Shown in pieces: positions 18,003-28,059 of a DNA stretch of 64,000 nt. The notes under the pieces were generated by a model. It did no database searches. It was not told the origin of the DNA and saw only the letters and a list, made by a program, of their open reading frames with translations. Both the position numbers and the translations under genes were made by a program. How positions within the stretch are numbered: the stretch's first letter is position 1; each line of letters begins with the position of its first letter. The DNA is from Methanothermobacter sp. MT-2 (GTDB taxonomy: Archaea > Methanobacteriota > Methanobacteria > Methanobacteriales > DSM-23052): positions 683,501 to 747,500 of the forward strand of contig AP017647.1 in NCBI GenBank assembly GCA_003584625.1, written 5' to 3'.

Positions 18003-19514
18003 ATGATCATGGAAGATAATGGAGAAAAGGGGATGGCAGATGAAATACTATGCTCTTCGATTAAGGAGGGGAGAATTACATTCAATGCTCCATTATACTG
18101 GTTATATTTGCATCCTCTAGGCCTATTAATGCTCTTACCTATAGTGGTGGCCCTAATATATGGTGAAGTAAAACTTGTCTCCTCATTCCTTTATTCCTCT
18201 CTTATAAGCATTTTGATCGGCGCCATATTTTATAGATTCTTTAAGAGTAGGGGAGAACTTTCTTTGAGGGGTGCTATGATATTTTCGAGTAGTCTCTGGC
18301 TTCTCGTATGTGCGCTGGGAGCGCTCCCATATTATCTTTCAGGTTATCTCAGTTACTTTGACGCATATTTTGAGGCCATGTCTGGTTTCACGACCACAGG
18401 ATTTTCAATGTTCCCGAATTTGGACATTGTACCATATAGTATCCATTTTTGGCGAGGGTTTACACAATGGCTTGGCGGTATAGGTATCATAGTTTTGGCT
18501 CTTGTCATCCTTTCACCTTCTCGCAATATAATGCGATTGTACATATCAGAGGGTAGAGAGGAGAGAGTACTCCCGACGATAAGGAGTACTGTTAGGATAA
18601 TCCTATACATCTACCTTATTTACACTCTAATCTCCATAATCTTATATTTAGTGGCTGGCATGCCCCTCTTCGATTCCATGTTCCACGCTTTTAGCGCGCT
18701 TTCAACAGGGGGCTTCGCCATGCATAATAGTAGCATAGCCTATTATCATAGTATATGGATAGAGATAGTTGCAATGATAGTGATGATTATGGGGGCTACG
18801 AATTTTGCAGTCCATTATGCAATATTGAAGGGAAAATGGAAAGAATATTTCAAGGATATTGAAACTAAAGTATCCTGGCCTCTACTCATACTCGGGACGC
18901 TTATTATCACAATGTTCCTTTACAATATGCATTATTATGATATCCTATCCTCTCTAAGATATTCCATTTTCCAAGTAGTCTCCGCATTATCAACCACAGG
19001 ATTCCAAACAGTTTCCGGGCCTGGTATAAGCAAGTGGGCGGGTCTTGGAATGTTTATACTCACCATACTCATGATTATAGGTGCGGGCTCATGTTCCACT
19101 GGAGGCGGTATAAAATGGATCAGATTTGGGATAATGCTGAATGGGATAAGCTGGGGGATCAAATCATTTTTATTCCCAAAGGCCAAGATACCCCGAAAAA
19201 TCCATCACATATTTGACATGAACATTAGCAAAGAAATATTTGAGATGACAGGATTATTCATCTTCGCCTACATTCTAATATACGTAATAAGTGTCATGAT
19301 AGTCCTATTCTATTATCATAATATTGGACAAGTCATGTTTGAAGTTGCATCTGCCCAGAGCAATGTGGGCCTCAGTTGTGGGCTTATGACCCCAGCTTCC
19401 CCAGCTATCACCAAGTTAGTGTTCATGCTCGATTTTTGGGTGGGCCGACTCGAGATATGGCCAATACTATTATTCATAACAATCCCCCTCCTCAATATAA
19501 AGAGGAGAATATAG
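18003..19514 (+). CDS. trkH: TrkH/KtrB-family potassium transporter subunit
   Basis: A 503-residue membrane protein of the Trk/Ktr/HKT superfamily. The four pore-loop units are visible through their selectivity-filter regions: SGFTTTGFS, FSALSTGGFA, VSALSTTGFQ and SAQSNVGLS, each with a central Gly. It forms the K+-conducting dimer and usually needs a TrkA/KtrA NAD- or ATP-binding partner, which is not adjacent. The gene lies between tupB and the tupC-like ATPase in the same orientation. Starts at 18003, 18009 or 18033 are possible. Confidence 0.92.
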   Translation: MIMEDNGEKGMADEILCSSIKEGRITFNAPLYWLYLHPLGLLMLLPIVVALIYGEVKLVSSFLYSSLISILIGAIFYRFFKSRGELSLRGAMIFSSSLWLLVCALGALPYYLSGYLSYFDAYFEAMSGFTTTGFSMFPNLDIVPYSIHFWRGFTQWLGGIGIIVLALVILSPSRNIMRLYISEGREERVLPTIRSTVRIILYIYLIYTLISIILYLVAGMPLFDSMFHAFSALSTGGFAMHNSSIAYYHSIWIEIVAMIVMIMGATNFAVHYAILKGKWKEYFKDIETKVSWPLLILGTLIITMFLYNMHYYDILSSLRYSIFQVVSALSTTGFQTVSGPGISKWAGLGMFILTILMIIGAGSCSTGGGIKWIRFGIMLNGISWGIKSFLFPKAKIPRKIHHIFDMNISKEIFEMTGLFIFAYILIYVISVMIVLFYYHNIGQVMFEVASAQSNVGLSCGLMTPASPAITKLVFMLDFWVGRLEIWPILLFITIPLLNIKRRI

Positions 19515-19554
19515 CCACGCAACTCCATCTCTACAACTTAAAAGAAGAGAAAAG

Positions 19555-20604
19555 ATGATGCTGCAATTACAAGAGATTTCGAAAGTTTATGGCAAAAAAG
19601 TAATCTTAGAGGATGTGAATCTTAAAGTTGATAGGGGAGAAACGATTGGGATTATAGGACCCACTGGGGCGGGTAAAACAACACTACTAAGGATCATAGA
19701 CCTCCTTGAGGAACCCACCACCGGTAGGATAATATTTAATGGTAGAGATGCCTTAAAAGCAAAAAAAGTAGAGATAAGGCGGAGAATAGGGATGGTATTC
19801 CAGGAAACACCACTACTAAAAGGCACAGTCAATGATAACATACTATACGGGCCCAGGATAAGGGGCCTCAAACCATCAAACAAGAAAATAGGGGAAATCC
19901 TAGAAATTGTAGGCTTGCAAGGATATGGGGAAATGGACGCCAGGAAACTCTCAGGGGGTGAAAAACAGAGGCTTGCATTCGCACGCGCCCTTATAAACCA
20001 GCCGGATCTTCTACTCCTCGATGAACCAACATCAAACCTCGATCCAATCTCAAAAAGGCAGATAGAAAATATAATAAACAAAATAAAAGGCCAGGTTACA
20101 ATCATATTCACCACACATGACCTAATCCAAGGACAACTTTTAGCAGAGAAGATCGCTATACTCAACAAGACCATAATACAAATGGGAAAAGTAGATGAAG
20201 TATTCCAAAGACCAGCAAATAGTTTCGTGGCCAAATTCTTAGGCGTGGAGAACATAATAAAAGGTGAAGCTCGCCTAGAAGATGATGGACTCACATTCAT
20301 AAAAGCTAATGGTATAAACCTTTATTCTTCAGAAGAGGCAGAGGGTGAAGTTATCGCCACCATAAGACCAGAAGACATAACAGTATCTTGGGTTCGTGGA
20401 AATTCAAGCGCGCTCAACAAACTTAAAGGCAAAATAATCAAAATAGAGAAGATAGGATCATTATTCCAACTCCAAGTAAAAGCGGGAGAAGAAATTTTCA
20501 CAGTGCACATGACAAGAAAATCGTTCCATGACATGAACATAAACTTAAACTCTATGGTATGGATAGAATTCAAGGCCTCAGCAGTCCACATAATCGACCA
20601 ATAG
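19555..20604 (+). CDS. tupC: Tungstate/molybdate-type ABC transporter ATP-binding protein (TupC-like)
   Basis: A 349-residue ATPase with Walker A GPTGAGKTT, signature KLSGGEKQR, Walker B LLLLDEPTSNLD and switch FTTHD. A C-terminal extension of about 110 residues resembles a TOBE/Mop-type oxyanion-sensing domain (IRPEDITV, LKGKIIKIEKIGSLFQLQVKAGEE). It would energise TupB. An intervening TrkH gene separates it from tupB, yet spacing and strand suggest one transcript. It is followed by about 290 bp of non-coding sequence before a convergent gene. Confidence 0.88.
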   Translation: MMLQLQEISKVYGKKVILEDVNLKVDRGETIGIIGPTGAGKTTLLRIIDLLEEPTTGRIIFNGRDALKAKKVEIRRRIGMVFQETPLLKGTVNDNILYGPRIRGLKPSNKKIGEILEIVGLQGYGEMDARKLSGGEKQRLAFARALINQPDLLLLDEPTSNLDPISKRQIENIINKIKGQVTIIFTTHDLIQGQLLAEKIAILNKTIIQMGKVDEVFQRPANSFVAKFLGVENIIKGEARLEDDGLTFIKANGINLYSSEEAEGEVIATIRPEDITVSWVRGNSSALNKLKGKIIKIEKIGSLFQLQVKAGEEIFTVHMTRKSFHDMNINLNSMVWIEFKASAVHIIDQ

Positions 20605-20892
20605 GAAGCTTCTAGGGGTCTAAAATATAGTGGAGTGAATTATCCTCTTCTTGCTATCATAAAGGGCTTCTTGCTTTAATGATGGGGTTTGGTGATATTT
20701 TTTTATCAGTAGAGTTTCCATCTCAGCAGGCGATGAAGGGCTGTTCTATCCGGCCTCATCTTTCGCTAGTTACTATTATTTTTATTAAATGTTTTTCGGC
20801 TCTTATTTCACGTTTATGTATTGTGTGGGGGACTTCCTGCAGATTTAGTTAAAGCATCCTTGATAAAATTTGATGAAGACGAAGGTATTGGT

Positions 20893-22656
20893 TTAATCAG
20901 TAGCTATGAAGCGTCTTGGATCTGTGTCGATATCAACTAGTACTGGCTTATCAAATTTAAGGGCTTCATCAACAACTTTTTCAAGTTCTCTTGGATCATC
21001 TGCTTTGATCCCGATACCTCCACAGTTTTCTGCGAAGCCCGCGAAATCGCAGTCTTGGAGTTCTGTCTGCCATATGGGATAATTTTCAACCTTTTGTTCC
21101 TGCATTATCATGGCCAAATTTTTATTGTTAAAAAGGAACACTTTTATTGGCAGATCATATTTTATGGCTGTTAGGAAGTCGCCCATTACCATTGAGAAGC
21201 CGCCATCGCCTGTTATGCATGCAACTTGTCTCTCTGGATATTCTAGTTGGGCTACGAGGGCTGCTGGTAAACCGAACCCCATGGATCCAAGGTAACCGGA
21301 GAATAATACGCGTTGGGTGCTCTTCATCTGGAAGTTGCGCCCGAACCACCAGCCATTTTCACCAACATCCAATGTTATTATAGCATCATCGTCCAGTTTT
21401 CTATTCAGCACACTTATGATATATTGGGGTCTTATAGGAGTGCTGATAGGATCTGCTTCGGCTTCGAGCAATTTTAACCAACGACTTTTAAGTTCGCTCA
21501 TCTTTTTCCTGTAATCTTTTCTTTCTTTTTTGTCTACGAATTTGAGTATTTTTGGGATTACGATTGCTGATCTGCCTATTATACCTGATTCAACAGGATA
21601 TCTTCTGGCTATCATCATGGGGTCGATATCAATTTGTATCATCCTTTTTTGGGGTATCTGTGTAAGATCGGAAAAGGATGAGCCGATGACTATTAGAAGA
21701 TCTGAGTCTCTGACAAGTTCTGCGGCGGCTGTGGATCCTATGGTTCCATGGCTGCCCATGTATAATGGATGGTTCTCGTCAACCACGCCTTTTCCCCTGA
21801 ATGTTGTTACAATAGGTGCATCTATCTTCTCGGCCAATCTGACAACTTGTTCTTTGGCTTCTAAGCTTCCGAAACCTGCGATTATAACAGGTTTTTTGGA
21901 TGTGTTGATGATCTCGGCGGCTCTTTTGAGGTGTTTTTCGTCTGTTGTTATGCTCCTGTTCGGGATGTTGTCTTTGAATGGTTTTATTTTTTCTTTGCAT
22001 TCTAGGCTTTGCATGTCTCTTGGAACATCTATGTGGGCTACGCCACCGAGTAGTAGGGCGTGTTTTATTGCGCTTGTAACAAGGTTGGTGGTTTGGTCAG
22101 GGGATATGAGTGTCATGTTAAATACTGAGAATGGTTCGAAGAATGCGTGTTGGTCTATTTCTTGGCTTGCACCTGTACCTATCCTGTTTCTTTCCACTTG
22201 TCCTGTGATTGCAAGTACTGGGGCTCTGTCGAGTTTGGCATCATATAAGCCTGTTGCGAGGTTTGTTGCGCCGGGTCCTGCGACTGTAAGACATGCTGCG
22301 ATATGTCCTGTGAGTTTTGCATAGGCTGATGCCATGAAAGCGGCTGTCTGTTCATGCCTTACTTGTATGTAGCGGATGTCCTTGTTTTTTCTCAGAGCAT
22401 CTACTAGGCCAAGGGCTGATGTTCCAGGAATCCCGAAAACGTATTTCACACCCCATTCTATCATCTGGGCGATGAAAACATCGGCAACTGTATTTGAGAC
22501 CGGTTTAACACCCTTTTCTGGTGTGAGTTTTACAAAGAGGCTCTTTGGGGCGTTGCAGACTGGACATCTCCAATCATCTGGAAGTTCTGAGAATCTTTTC
22601 TTCTCTTCTTTTTCGCTGTAAACGTAATTGCATACTGTGCATCTATATTCTGCCAT
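20893..22656 (-). CDS. Rubredoxin domain fused to a thiamine-diphosphate enzyme (acetolactate synthase/pyruvate oxidase-like)
   Basis: A 587-residue protein. Residues about 1-45 are a rubredoxin with CTVCNYVY and CPVCNAPKSLF cysteine pairs. The remainder is a complete TPP enzyme: the glutamate in IQVRHEQTAAFMASAYAKLTG-type sequence near the N-terminus, the central FAD/nucleotide-like domain, and the TPP motif GDGGFSMVMGDF...NN. Such enzymes decarboxylate pyruvate or related 2-oxo acids; the rubredoxin may pass electrons to or from the active site (inference). ATG at 22656 follows GGTG. Neighbours are cytochrome b5-like and Dps-like genes, suggesting oxidative defence. Confidence 0.9.
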   Translation of the reverse strand: MAEYRCTVCNYVYSEKEEKKRFSELPDDWRCPVCNAPKSLFVKLTPEKGVKPVSNTVADVFIAQMIEWGVKYVFGIPGTSALGLVDALRKNKDIRYIQVRHEQTAAFMASAYAKLTGHIAACLTVAGPGATNLATGLYDAKLDRAPVLAITGQVERNRIGTGASQEIDQHAFFEPFSVFNMTLISPDQTTNLVTSAIKHALLLGGVAHIDVPRDMQSLECKEKIKPFKDNIPNRSITTDEKHLKRAAEIINTSKKPVIIAGFGSLEAKEQVVRLAEKIDAPIVTTFRGKGVVDENHPLYMGSHGTIGSTAAAELVRDSDLLIVIGSSFSDLTQIPQKRMIQIDIDPMMIARRYPVESGIIGRSAIVIPKILKFVDKKERKDYRKKMSELKSRWLKLLEAEADPISTPIRPQYIISVLNRKLDDDAIITLDVGENGWWFGRNFQMKSTQRVLFSGYLGSMGFGLPAALVAQLEYPERQVACITGDGGFSMVMGDFLTAIKYDLPIKVFLFNNKNLAMIMQEQKVENYPIWQTELQDCDFAGFAENCGGIGIKADDPRELEKVVDEALKFDKPVLVDIDTDPRRFIATD

Positions 22657-22670
22657 TAAAACACCAAATT

Positions 22671-22901
22671 TCACCTTTTAAGGATTCCTACAATTGGAAA
22701 TTTTTCTAGGAGTTCTACTCCATGGGGGGCCTTTGATATTTCATCTGAGAGGTCTTTTCCGGCTTGGTGTGTTACCTGGTGCTCACCATCCTTCCAGAGA
22801 AAACTAGCAGATACATCATAGACTTTACCATCACATGCAACATATGCTGGGGTGCCATTTTTGCCATTAAACTTTTTAAGATCCTCTAATGTGAATTCCA
22901 T
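22671..22901 (-). CDS. Cytochrome b5-like heme/steroid-binding domain protein
   Basis: A small protein of 76-82 residues made of a single b5-like domain: FTLEDLKKFNGKNG, YVACDGKVYDVSASFLWKDGEH and HQAGKDLSDEISKAPHG. The b5 axial His positions are only partly evident, so it may belong to the MAPR-like subgroup that binds heme differently. It is cytosolic with no signal peptide. Starts at 22901 or 22919 are possible. It lies between the Dps-like gene and the rubredoxin-TPP gene in the same direction. Confidence 0.88.
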   Translation of the reverse strand: MEFTLEDLKKFNGKNGTPAYVACDGKVYDVSASFLWKDGEHQVTHQAGKDLSDEISKAPHGVELLEKFPIVGILKR

Positions 22902-22951
22902 CAAAGTATTAGCCTCCAAAAAGCCTAAAAAAAGGAATGGGGAAATAATGT

Positions 22952-23503
22952 TTATTCTAGGAATTTTCTCACGAATGGTGATGTTTCCCCTTTGCGCATG
23001 AAGTGTCCTGATGGTCCTTCACCGAGGAATTCTGAGAACCATGCTTCGTGTTGTATCTCTTCATGTAGGATTGAAAGTGCGAGATCATAGGTTCTATGGT
23101 CCTTGCCTGCTGTTATGTTACAGATGTGTGTGTATTGGCGTACTGCACACCTTTCTGCCTCTACAAGAACTTTTAGTATCTCCATTGTATCATTGGTTTT
23201 CTTGGGTAGGTATGCTGGTGGACAGCCTGATATGTCATGGAAATCCTTCATATTCTGTGGCAGCTCCCCTCCAAGCTCATATATTCTTGGCACAAGCGCC
23301 TCGAAGTGGTTTCTGTCCTCTATCCTCGCGGCTTCCGCTATCTCCTTCACGCCTTCACCTTCAAGTCCGATCAAGTTTGCTCTGAGTATCGTATAATAAT
23401 AAAACGTTGTAAGTTCCGCAGCAGCATTTTTAACCAAAAGTTCCACGAGTTCATCAACATTTATCCCAGATTTCTCAACCATTTCACGGGTTACCTTAGC
23501 CAT
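22952..23503 (-). CDS. Dps-like ferritin (archaeal thioferritin/DPSL type)
   Basis: A 183-residue four-helix-bundle protein. Ferritin-type iron ligands are suggested by AAELTTFYYYTILRAN, EAARIEDRNHFEALVPRIYELGG and HEEIQHEAWFSEFLG. Two cysteine segments, CPPAYLP and ERCAVRQYTHIC, match the cysteine pair near the di-iron site that marks Dps-like thioferritins of archaea. These proteins use peroxide to oxidise and store iron, protecting DNA. GGTG lies just before the ATG. It probably leads an operon with the b5-like and rubredoxin-TPP genes. Confidence 0.85.
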   Translation of the reverse strand: MAKVTREMVEKSGINVDELVELLVKNAAAELTTFYYYTILRANLIGLEGEGVKEIAEAARIEDRNHFEALVPRIYELGGELPQNMKDFHDISGCPPAYLPKKTNDTMEILKVLVEAERCAVRQYTHICNITAGKDHRTYDLALSILHEEIQHEAWFSEFLGEGPSGHFMRKGETSPFVRKFLE

Positions 23504-23566
23504 TATAATACACCAGGTATTATATTGACGATGATCATTAATAAAAATTTCGCATGATAAATGTCT

Positions 23567-24358
23567 TTATTTGAGGGTCACATCTAATATCATCATTAAA
23601 ATGAAGCCTAATAGCAAGCTTATTGTTGCAAGATCCACGTTACCTTCTCTTTGACATTCTGGGATAAGATCTTCTATGACTACGAATATCATTGCACCTG
23701 CTGCAAATCCCAGAGCATATGGTAGCATGCCAGTGAAGACTGTTACCATCAAGGCTCCTAGTACCCCTGCAAAAATTTCAATGATCCCTGATAATTGCCC
23801 ATAAAAGAAACTCTTCCACTTTGAAAGTCCTCCACCATAGAATGGCAGGGAAACAGCCGCGCCCTCAGGCAAGTTTTGTATACCAATTCCAAGCGCAAGG
23901 GAGAAAGGCGCTGCGATATTCCTAGTACTTGCAACCGCGCCGAAAGCCACTCCCACAGCAAGACCTTCAGGGATGTTATGGATCACAATAGCAAGAAGAA
24001 GCAGCCAATTCTTATCCCAACTTGTCTTTAACCCCCTCAGCATCCTCTACCGGACAGCCAAGATGCAAATGTGGTATGATACCATCTATCAAATATAAGA
24101 AAGTTCCACCAGCCAAGAATCCAATGGTCGCAGGCAACCAATTTAAAAAACCATAAGATGCTGACAATTCTATCGAAGGCGCCAAGAGAGACCAGAAACT
24201 CGCAGCAATCATCACACCAGCAGCGAATCCAAGCGAAGCATCCAGAAACTTCCTATTAGCATTAAGGATTATAAAAACTGCTGCGGCGCCGAAAGCCGTC
24301 ATAAGCCATGTGAAACAGTTGCCAAAAACGCATTTATAACCGCTGTGGATGCATCCAT
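23567..24358 (-). pseudogene. ZIP/GufA-family metal transporter interrupted by two single-base frameshifts
   Basis: Three frames join into one ZIP transporter of about 263 residues. The N-terminal piece starts at ATG 24358 (MDASTAVINAFLATV), the middle piece covers TWLMTAFGAAAVFI to GCPVEDAEG, and the last contains the metal-binding helices HNIPEGLAVG and QNLPEGAAVS. One missing T near 24315 and one extra G in a five-G run near 24028 would explain both shifts. The product would move Zn/Fe-type divalent metals. Either the gene is dead or the base calls in these runs are wrong. An intact paralogue is at 37089. Confidence 0.85.
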
Positions 24359-24449
24359 ATGATATTAAACTCTTAATATAAGCTATAGTTATATTCCTTG
24401 ATGAAAATAATTAGAAAGCAGAACCATAAGAATTGGGAGTTGATGGTTT

Positions 24450-25208
24450 ATGAAACAATTCTTTATAACACCTAGCGCCGGTAAACGACTCATAGCCCAT
24501 GGCATTCTCGAACACCCTGACATAAAACGAGTATTAAATCATGGCATCCTTACAATAATCGCTGGTACAACTAATGGCTACATAGCAGAAGAACTGCTCA
24601 AATCTATTGGTGAAGATGATTTTAGACATGATGGATTCTTCCGCGGTATAACTGTACCGCCTTCATTCAACCATGAAAAAATCGAAAAAATGCGTGAAAG
24701 TTTCCCAGGAGACATTATTATAAGGGATGGCCAATGGGAGCCTGGCAAGACCATATTTGATGTTTTAAACGAAATAGGGAAGGGTGATGTCATACTTAAA
24801 GGTGCTAATGCGCTCAACATTAAAAAAAGAAAAGCCGCTATCTATATAGGACACCCAGAAGGGGGGACCATAGTCGCATCCCTCCAAGCCGTGGTTGGAC
24901 GCCGCGCCAAACTCATAATACCAGTAGGCCTTGAAAAAAGAGTCCCAGGAGACCTTGATAAAATCGCGGCCAAACTTAATTCGCTAGAGGCTAAGGGGCC
25001 CCGTATGTTACCCGTTGTTGGCGAAATCTTCACGGAGATAGAGGCTATAAAAGTTTTAAGTGGTGCTAACGCAGAGTTGGTCGCGGCTGGGGGTGTTTCA
25101 GGCGCAGAAGGTGGCGTATGGCTGCTTGTAAGCGGTTCGAAAGAAGAAGTACAAAAAGCGGAAAAGATCATAGACTCTGTATCCAGGGAACCACCATATA
25201 CTATATGA
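24450..25208 (+). CDS. Conserved archaeal protein of unknown function
   Basis: A 252-residue soluble protein with no signal peptide or membrane helix. It contains several Gly-rich strand-loop segments: GILTIIAGTTNGYIAEELL, the region near KGANALNIKKRKAAIYIGHPEGG, and ELVAAGGVSGAEGGVWLLVSG at the end, suggesting an alpha/beta nucleotide- or sugar-phosphate-binding fold. I do not recognise the family. The codon pattern looks like the neighbouring core genes. It is divergent from the broken ZIP gene. Confidence 0.75.
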   Translation: MKQFFITPSAGKRLIAHGILEHPDIKRVLNHGILTIIAGTTNGYIAEELLKSIGEDDFRHDGFFRGITVPPSFNHEKIEKMRESFPGDIIIRDGQWEPGKTIFDVLNEIGKGDVILKGANALNIKKRKAAIYIGHPEGGTIVASLQAVVGRRAKLIIPVGLEKRVPGDLDKIAAKLNSLEAKGPRMLPVVGEIFTEIEAIKVLSGANAELVAAGGVSGAEGGVWLLVSGSKEEVQKAEKIIDSVSREPPYTI

Positions 25209-25544
25209 TCTCCTTACACAACATATGCTTATTAAGACTGTTCTTGGAGTATTATAGCGTATAAATTTAATGCACTATCCCATGAGAAGATAATAATTAA
25301 ATCACGCGCTAATTTTTAGATAATATCATGGAAAAACCGGGCCAATACTATACAGTAACTCCTCCTATAATGGAAGATAACCTTTGGAGCCCTAAAAAGT
25401 AGCAATCCACTTCAAAGCAATTACAATAGTTAAGGATTCACCCTCCACTTCACCCATAAATATTAAATCCAAACTTAAAAATTATAATTGGATTTGGATG
25501 AAACAATAGGGTATAATCAGCTGAAAATTAGGAGGTGTAAAGAA
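25209..25544. other. Intergenic region
   Basis: No convincing gene. The last part contains AT-rich sequence suitable as promoter for the following membrane protein, and a perfect GGAGGTG at about 25531-25537. Confidence 0.5.
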
Positions 25545-26047
25545 CTGGACGGAAAATACCTATCGATAATATTAACAGTTATTATAACACCCATGATCGG
25601 TTATTTCACCTACAGCGAATATAGAATGCTACAAATGGATAAATTGTCACAATCTTATGAAATTAATGGTGAAAAAGATGAAATAATTGATAAACCGACA
25701 AACTCGCAAGCAATGGAGAGCTAGACAAGGCCATTGCCAACGCAGATAAAATAATAGAAAAGCAAAAAGAGATGATTTCATTCGAAGAAAAAGCATATAA
25801 GTATGCTGATGGACCATACGAAGAACTGATAGGATCATATTTAAAAGCGGATCGTCTATACTTAGAATCATATAAATCATGGAAGAGTGGACTAGAATAT
25901 ATGAAAAAGGGTGATTATCCCCTCGCAGCTCAAGCCCTAGAAAAAGAAGAAGAATTATCAACAAAAGGAGCAATAATCTATAATGAAATCCATAACTTCC
26001 TAATAAAACATCCAGAAATCAAAGAACATATAAACAAATACTGGTAA
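25545..26047 (+). pseudogene. Small membrane-anchored coiled-coil protein with one frameshift
   Basis: Two overlapping frames join into one protein of about 165 residues: an N-terminal membrane helix (YLSIILTVIITPMIGYFTY), then a charged helical region, then ELDKAIANADKIIEKQKEM and a C-terminal helical domain ending in HPEIKEHINKYW. The shift lies near 25690-25700 (one base missing). The best ribosome binding site, GGAGGTG, is 7 nt before a CTG codon at 25545, so a CTG start is possible; an in-frame ATG lies farther up at 25488 without a good site. No family recognised. Confidence 0.6.
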
Positions 26048-26175
26048 CCCCCCTCAAAAAAAGAGAATAATTTCAAATTTATGAAATAGTATTAGGCTTC
26101 TTAGAATTTCTTCCCGCACCAAATCATATACCCGCCCTTGGAAAAAATAAAAATAAAATTTATGGTAGTTCCACT

Positions 26176-26511
26176 ATGCTAATAAAAAAGAGAAGAATAT
26201 TATCAAGCAAAGTAGTTAAAACTCTCCCCGATAGAGTTGAAAGGATAATCTTTGGGATCATACAATAAAAAGAAGCCCGATCTTTTCACAAACTTGAATA
26301 TCCTCCTAAAGATTTCCTATAAAGGCTAAAGGGAGATCTATTCTCAAATATCTTTACCAGGATATGGATATCCTATTCTACACCCCTGAAGAATTTAAAA
26401 GAAAAGATTCTCTAAAACGAAGGACAAACTCGTATTATAAGAGATGCGATCAAAGAAGGAAAAAGATGGTTTGAACAAGCAAAAGTAATCTTCTTTTTTT
26501 CATGTTTGTAA
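26176..26511 (+). pseudogene. Remnant of an MNT-type nucleotidyltransferase
   Basis: Pieces in several frames match the small nucleotidyltransferase family that acts as antitoxin or tRNA/AMP transferase: KTLPDRVERIIFG (where intact members have LFGSxARG), DMDILFYTPEEFKRK (the second Asp motif) and IIRDAIKEGKRWFEQA (the usual C-terminal end). The central part is deleted and there are stops, so it cannot make an active enzyme. It is similar in kind to the MntA remnant at 33058. Confidence 0.6.
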
Positions 26512-28059
26512 AATTATAAGCGGGATTCTTATGTATGCGCTGCGACGCCTTTCTACATTTTTGAAGGCCTCCCCCTCTTAGCATTTCCCAATTACACTTA
26601 AAGATAAGAAAATAATATAGATGATTAGTAGTAGGGCTTTTTGGCGTGTTATACCCCACTTTTTAGAAATATTATAAAAATAAAAATCAGTAATATTAGA
26701 AAGATTGAAACGATCTGAAAATCTGTTAGATCCATGATTAAGATTGGTCTCATAACTGCAGCTAGTGTTAAATTTCTGATAAAATGAAACTATTCCCTGA
26801 AAAAGTGCCATGCATTCACGGACCCTCATATGGGATTTTATCCTCGCCTGATCCACAATATTATTGGACCATCACAGTTTATTATGATTATAGGAGACGG
26901 CAATTGCAACAGCAAGTAGAAACACCTCAACTAGATAAGGGGAAATGTTCATCATAGGCCCCAATAACAAGAAAGGGTCATTACAAGTGGGGGGTAACAT
27001 TTTCCTTTGCTGTCCTCCAAGATACTCTGAATGGGGGGTAGTGCTATTACACTTTCCCTTGAATTTATAATGATAGTAGCCATGGCAGCCATAGGATGCA
27101 GAAGACTATCCAAGAGGTTGGGGTATCTGCAAGTTTGGTAGGGGGTGATAGGCCAGTTACATGAGAAACCAAGACATTATATTTCTGCAAAATATTCAAG
27201 TATTTGGTTGAATCCATAAAATTCAAATGAGAAAATTAGGTTAAAAAGGAGGGTGTTTGAAAGTATGGATGAATCCATAAAAGCCAAAAACAAAAGACAA
27301 CCTAAACTAAAGATTATCGCGACTTTCTGATCAAAATACAAGAATATTATAATAAGTCCATGGATACTAAATCCTAGACTAATAAAAATTTCGCCCTGAA
27401 AAATGGACCTGACAACGGAAAAGAAAATTATAATCATTGCAAAGGGAAATCGAAAGACGCCTTGCAAAGGCTACAGAGGACTCCACCATCGCCATGTCAT
27501 CTTCCAATTAAAAAATTATAGATTATCCACCCACATAAAAAGGTTTCCTACCCTCATAGCCTATTTCCTCTCAAATACAAATTGGACTTTTATAAGGTGG
27601 AAATATTCACATCGAACCTTTAACTCTCCCAAACCCTGAAAAATGTTAAAATTAAATTAATCCCCCTATATAAAGAAGAGGGTGACACTAACAAGATGCC
27701 TTATTAGAAATTGGCACAAATCTTGTTTTGCCTGTGAAACACTAAGATGTTCCCAGGATAATCTTTCTGCAACTAGCTGTTATACAACACTTGCATCCTA
27801 ATTATACAGTGAAAAAGAAAGATGATGATATGAAAATCCCTGGAAAACTCCCAGAAATTTTGATGGTAAATATAAGGTGAAACTAATTTATTTCGACTCC
27901 AATTATAGATAAGGGGACTCTAAAACGGGAAAGACTTAACAAAAACGATAAAATTTTAGCTGGTAAGCCCAAACTTAAAATCTGTCATTGGATTAAAAAA
28001 GCACAACATGATCCAATAAACATGTGCCCCATGAATAAAAAAATAGTAGAAAAAAGATT
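26512..28059. other. Gene-poor region with possible decayed membrane genes
   Basis: No gene can be supported with confidence. A minus-strand frame at 27177-27467 would encode 96 hydrophobic residues with three helices and could be a small membrane protein, but has no clear ribosome site. Around 27035-27130 the plus strand has a permease-like stretch (ITLSLEFIMIVAMAAIG) that breaks into stops. The composition looks like degraded coding sequence. Confidence 0.4.
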
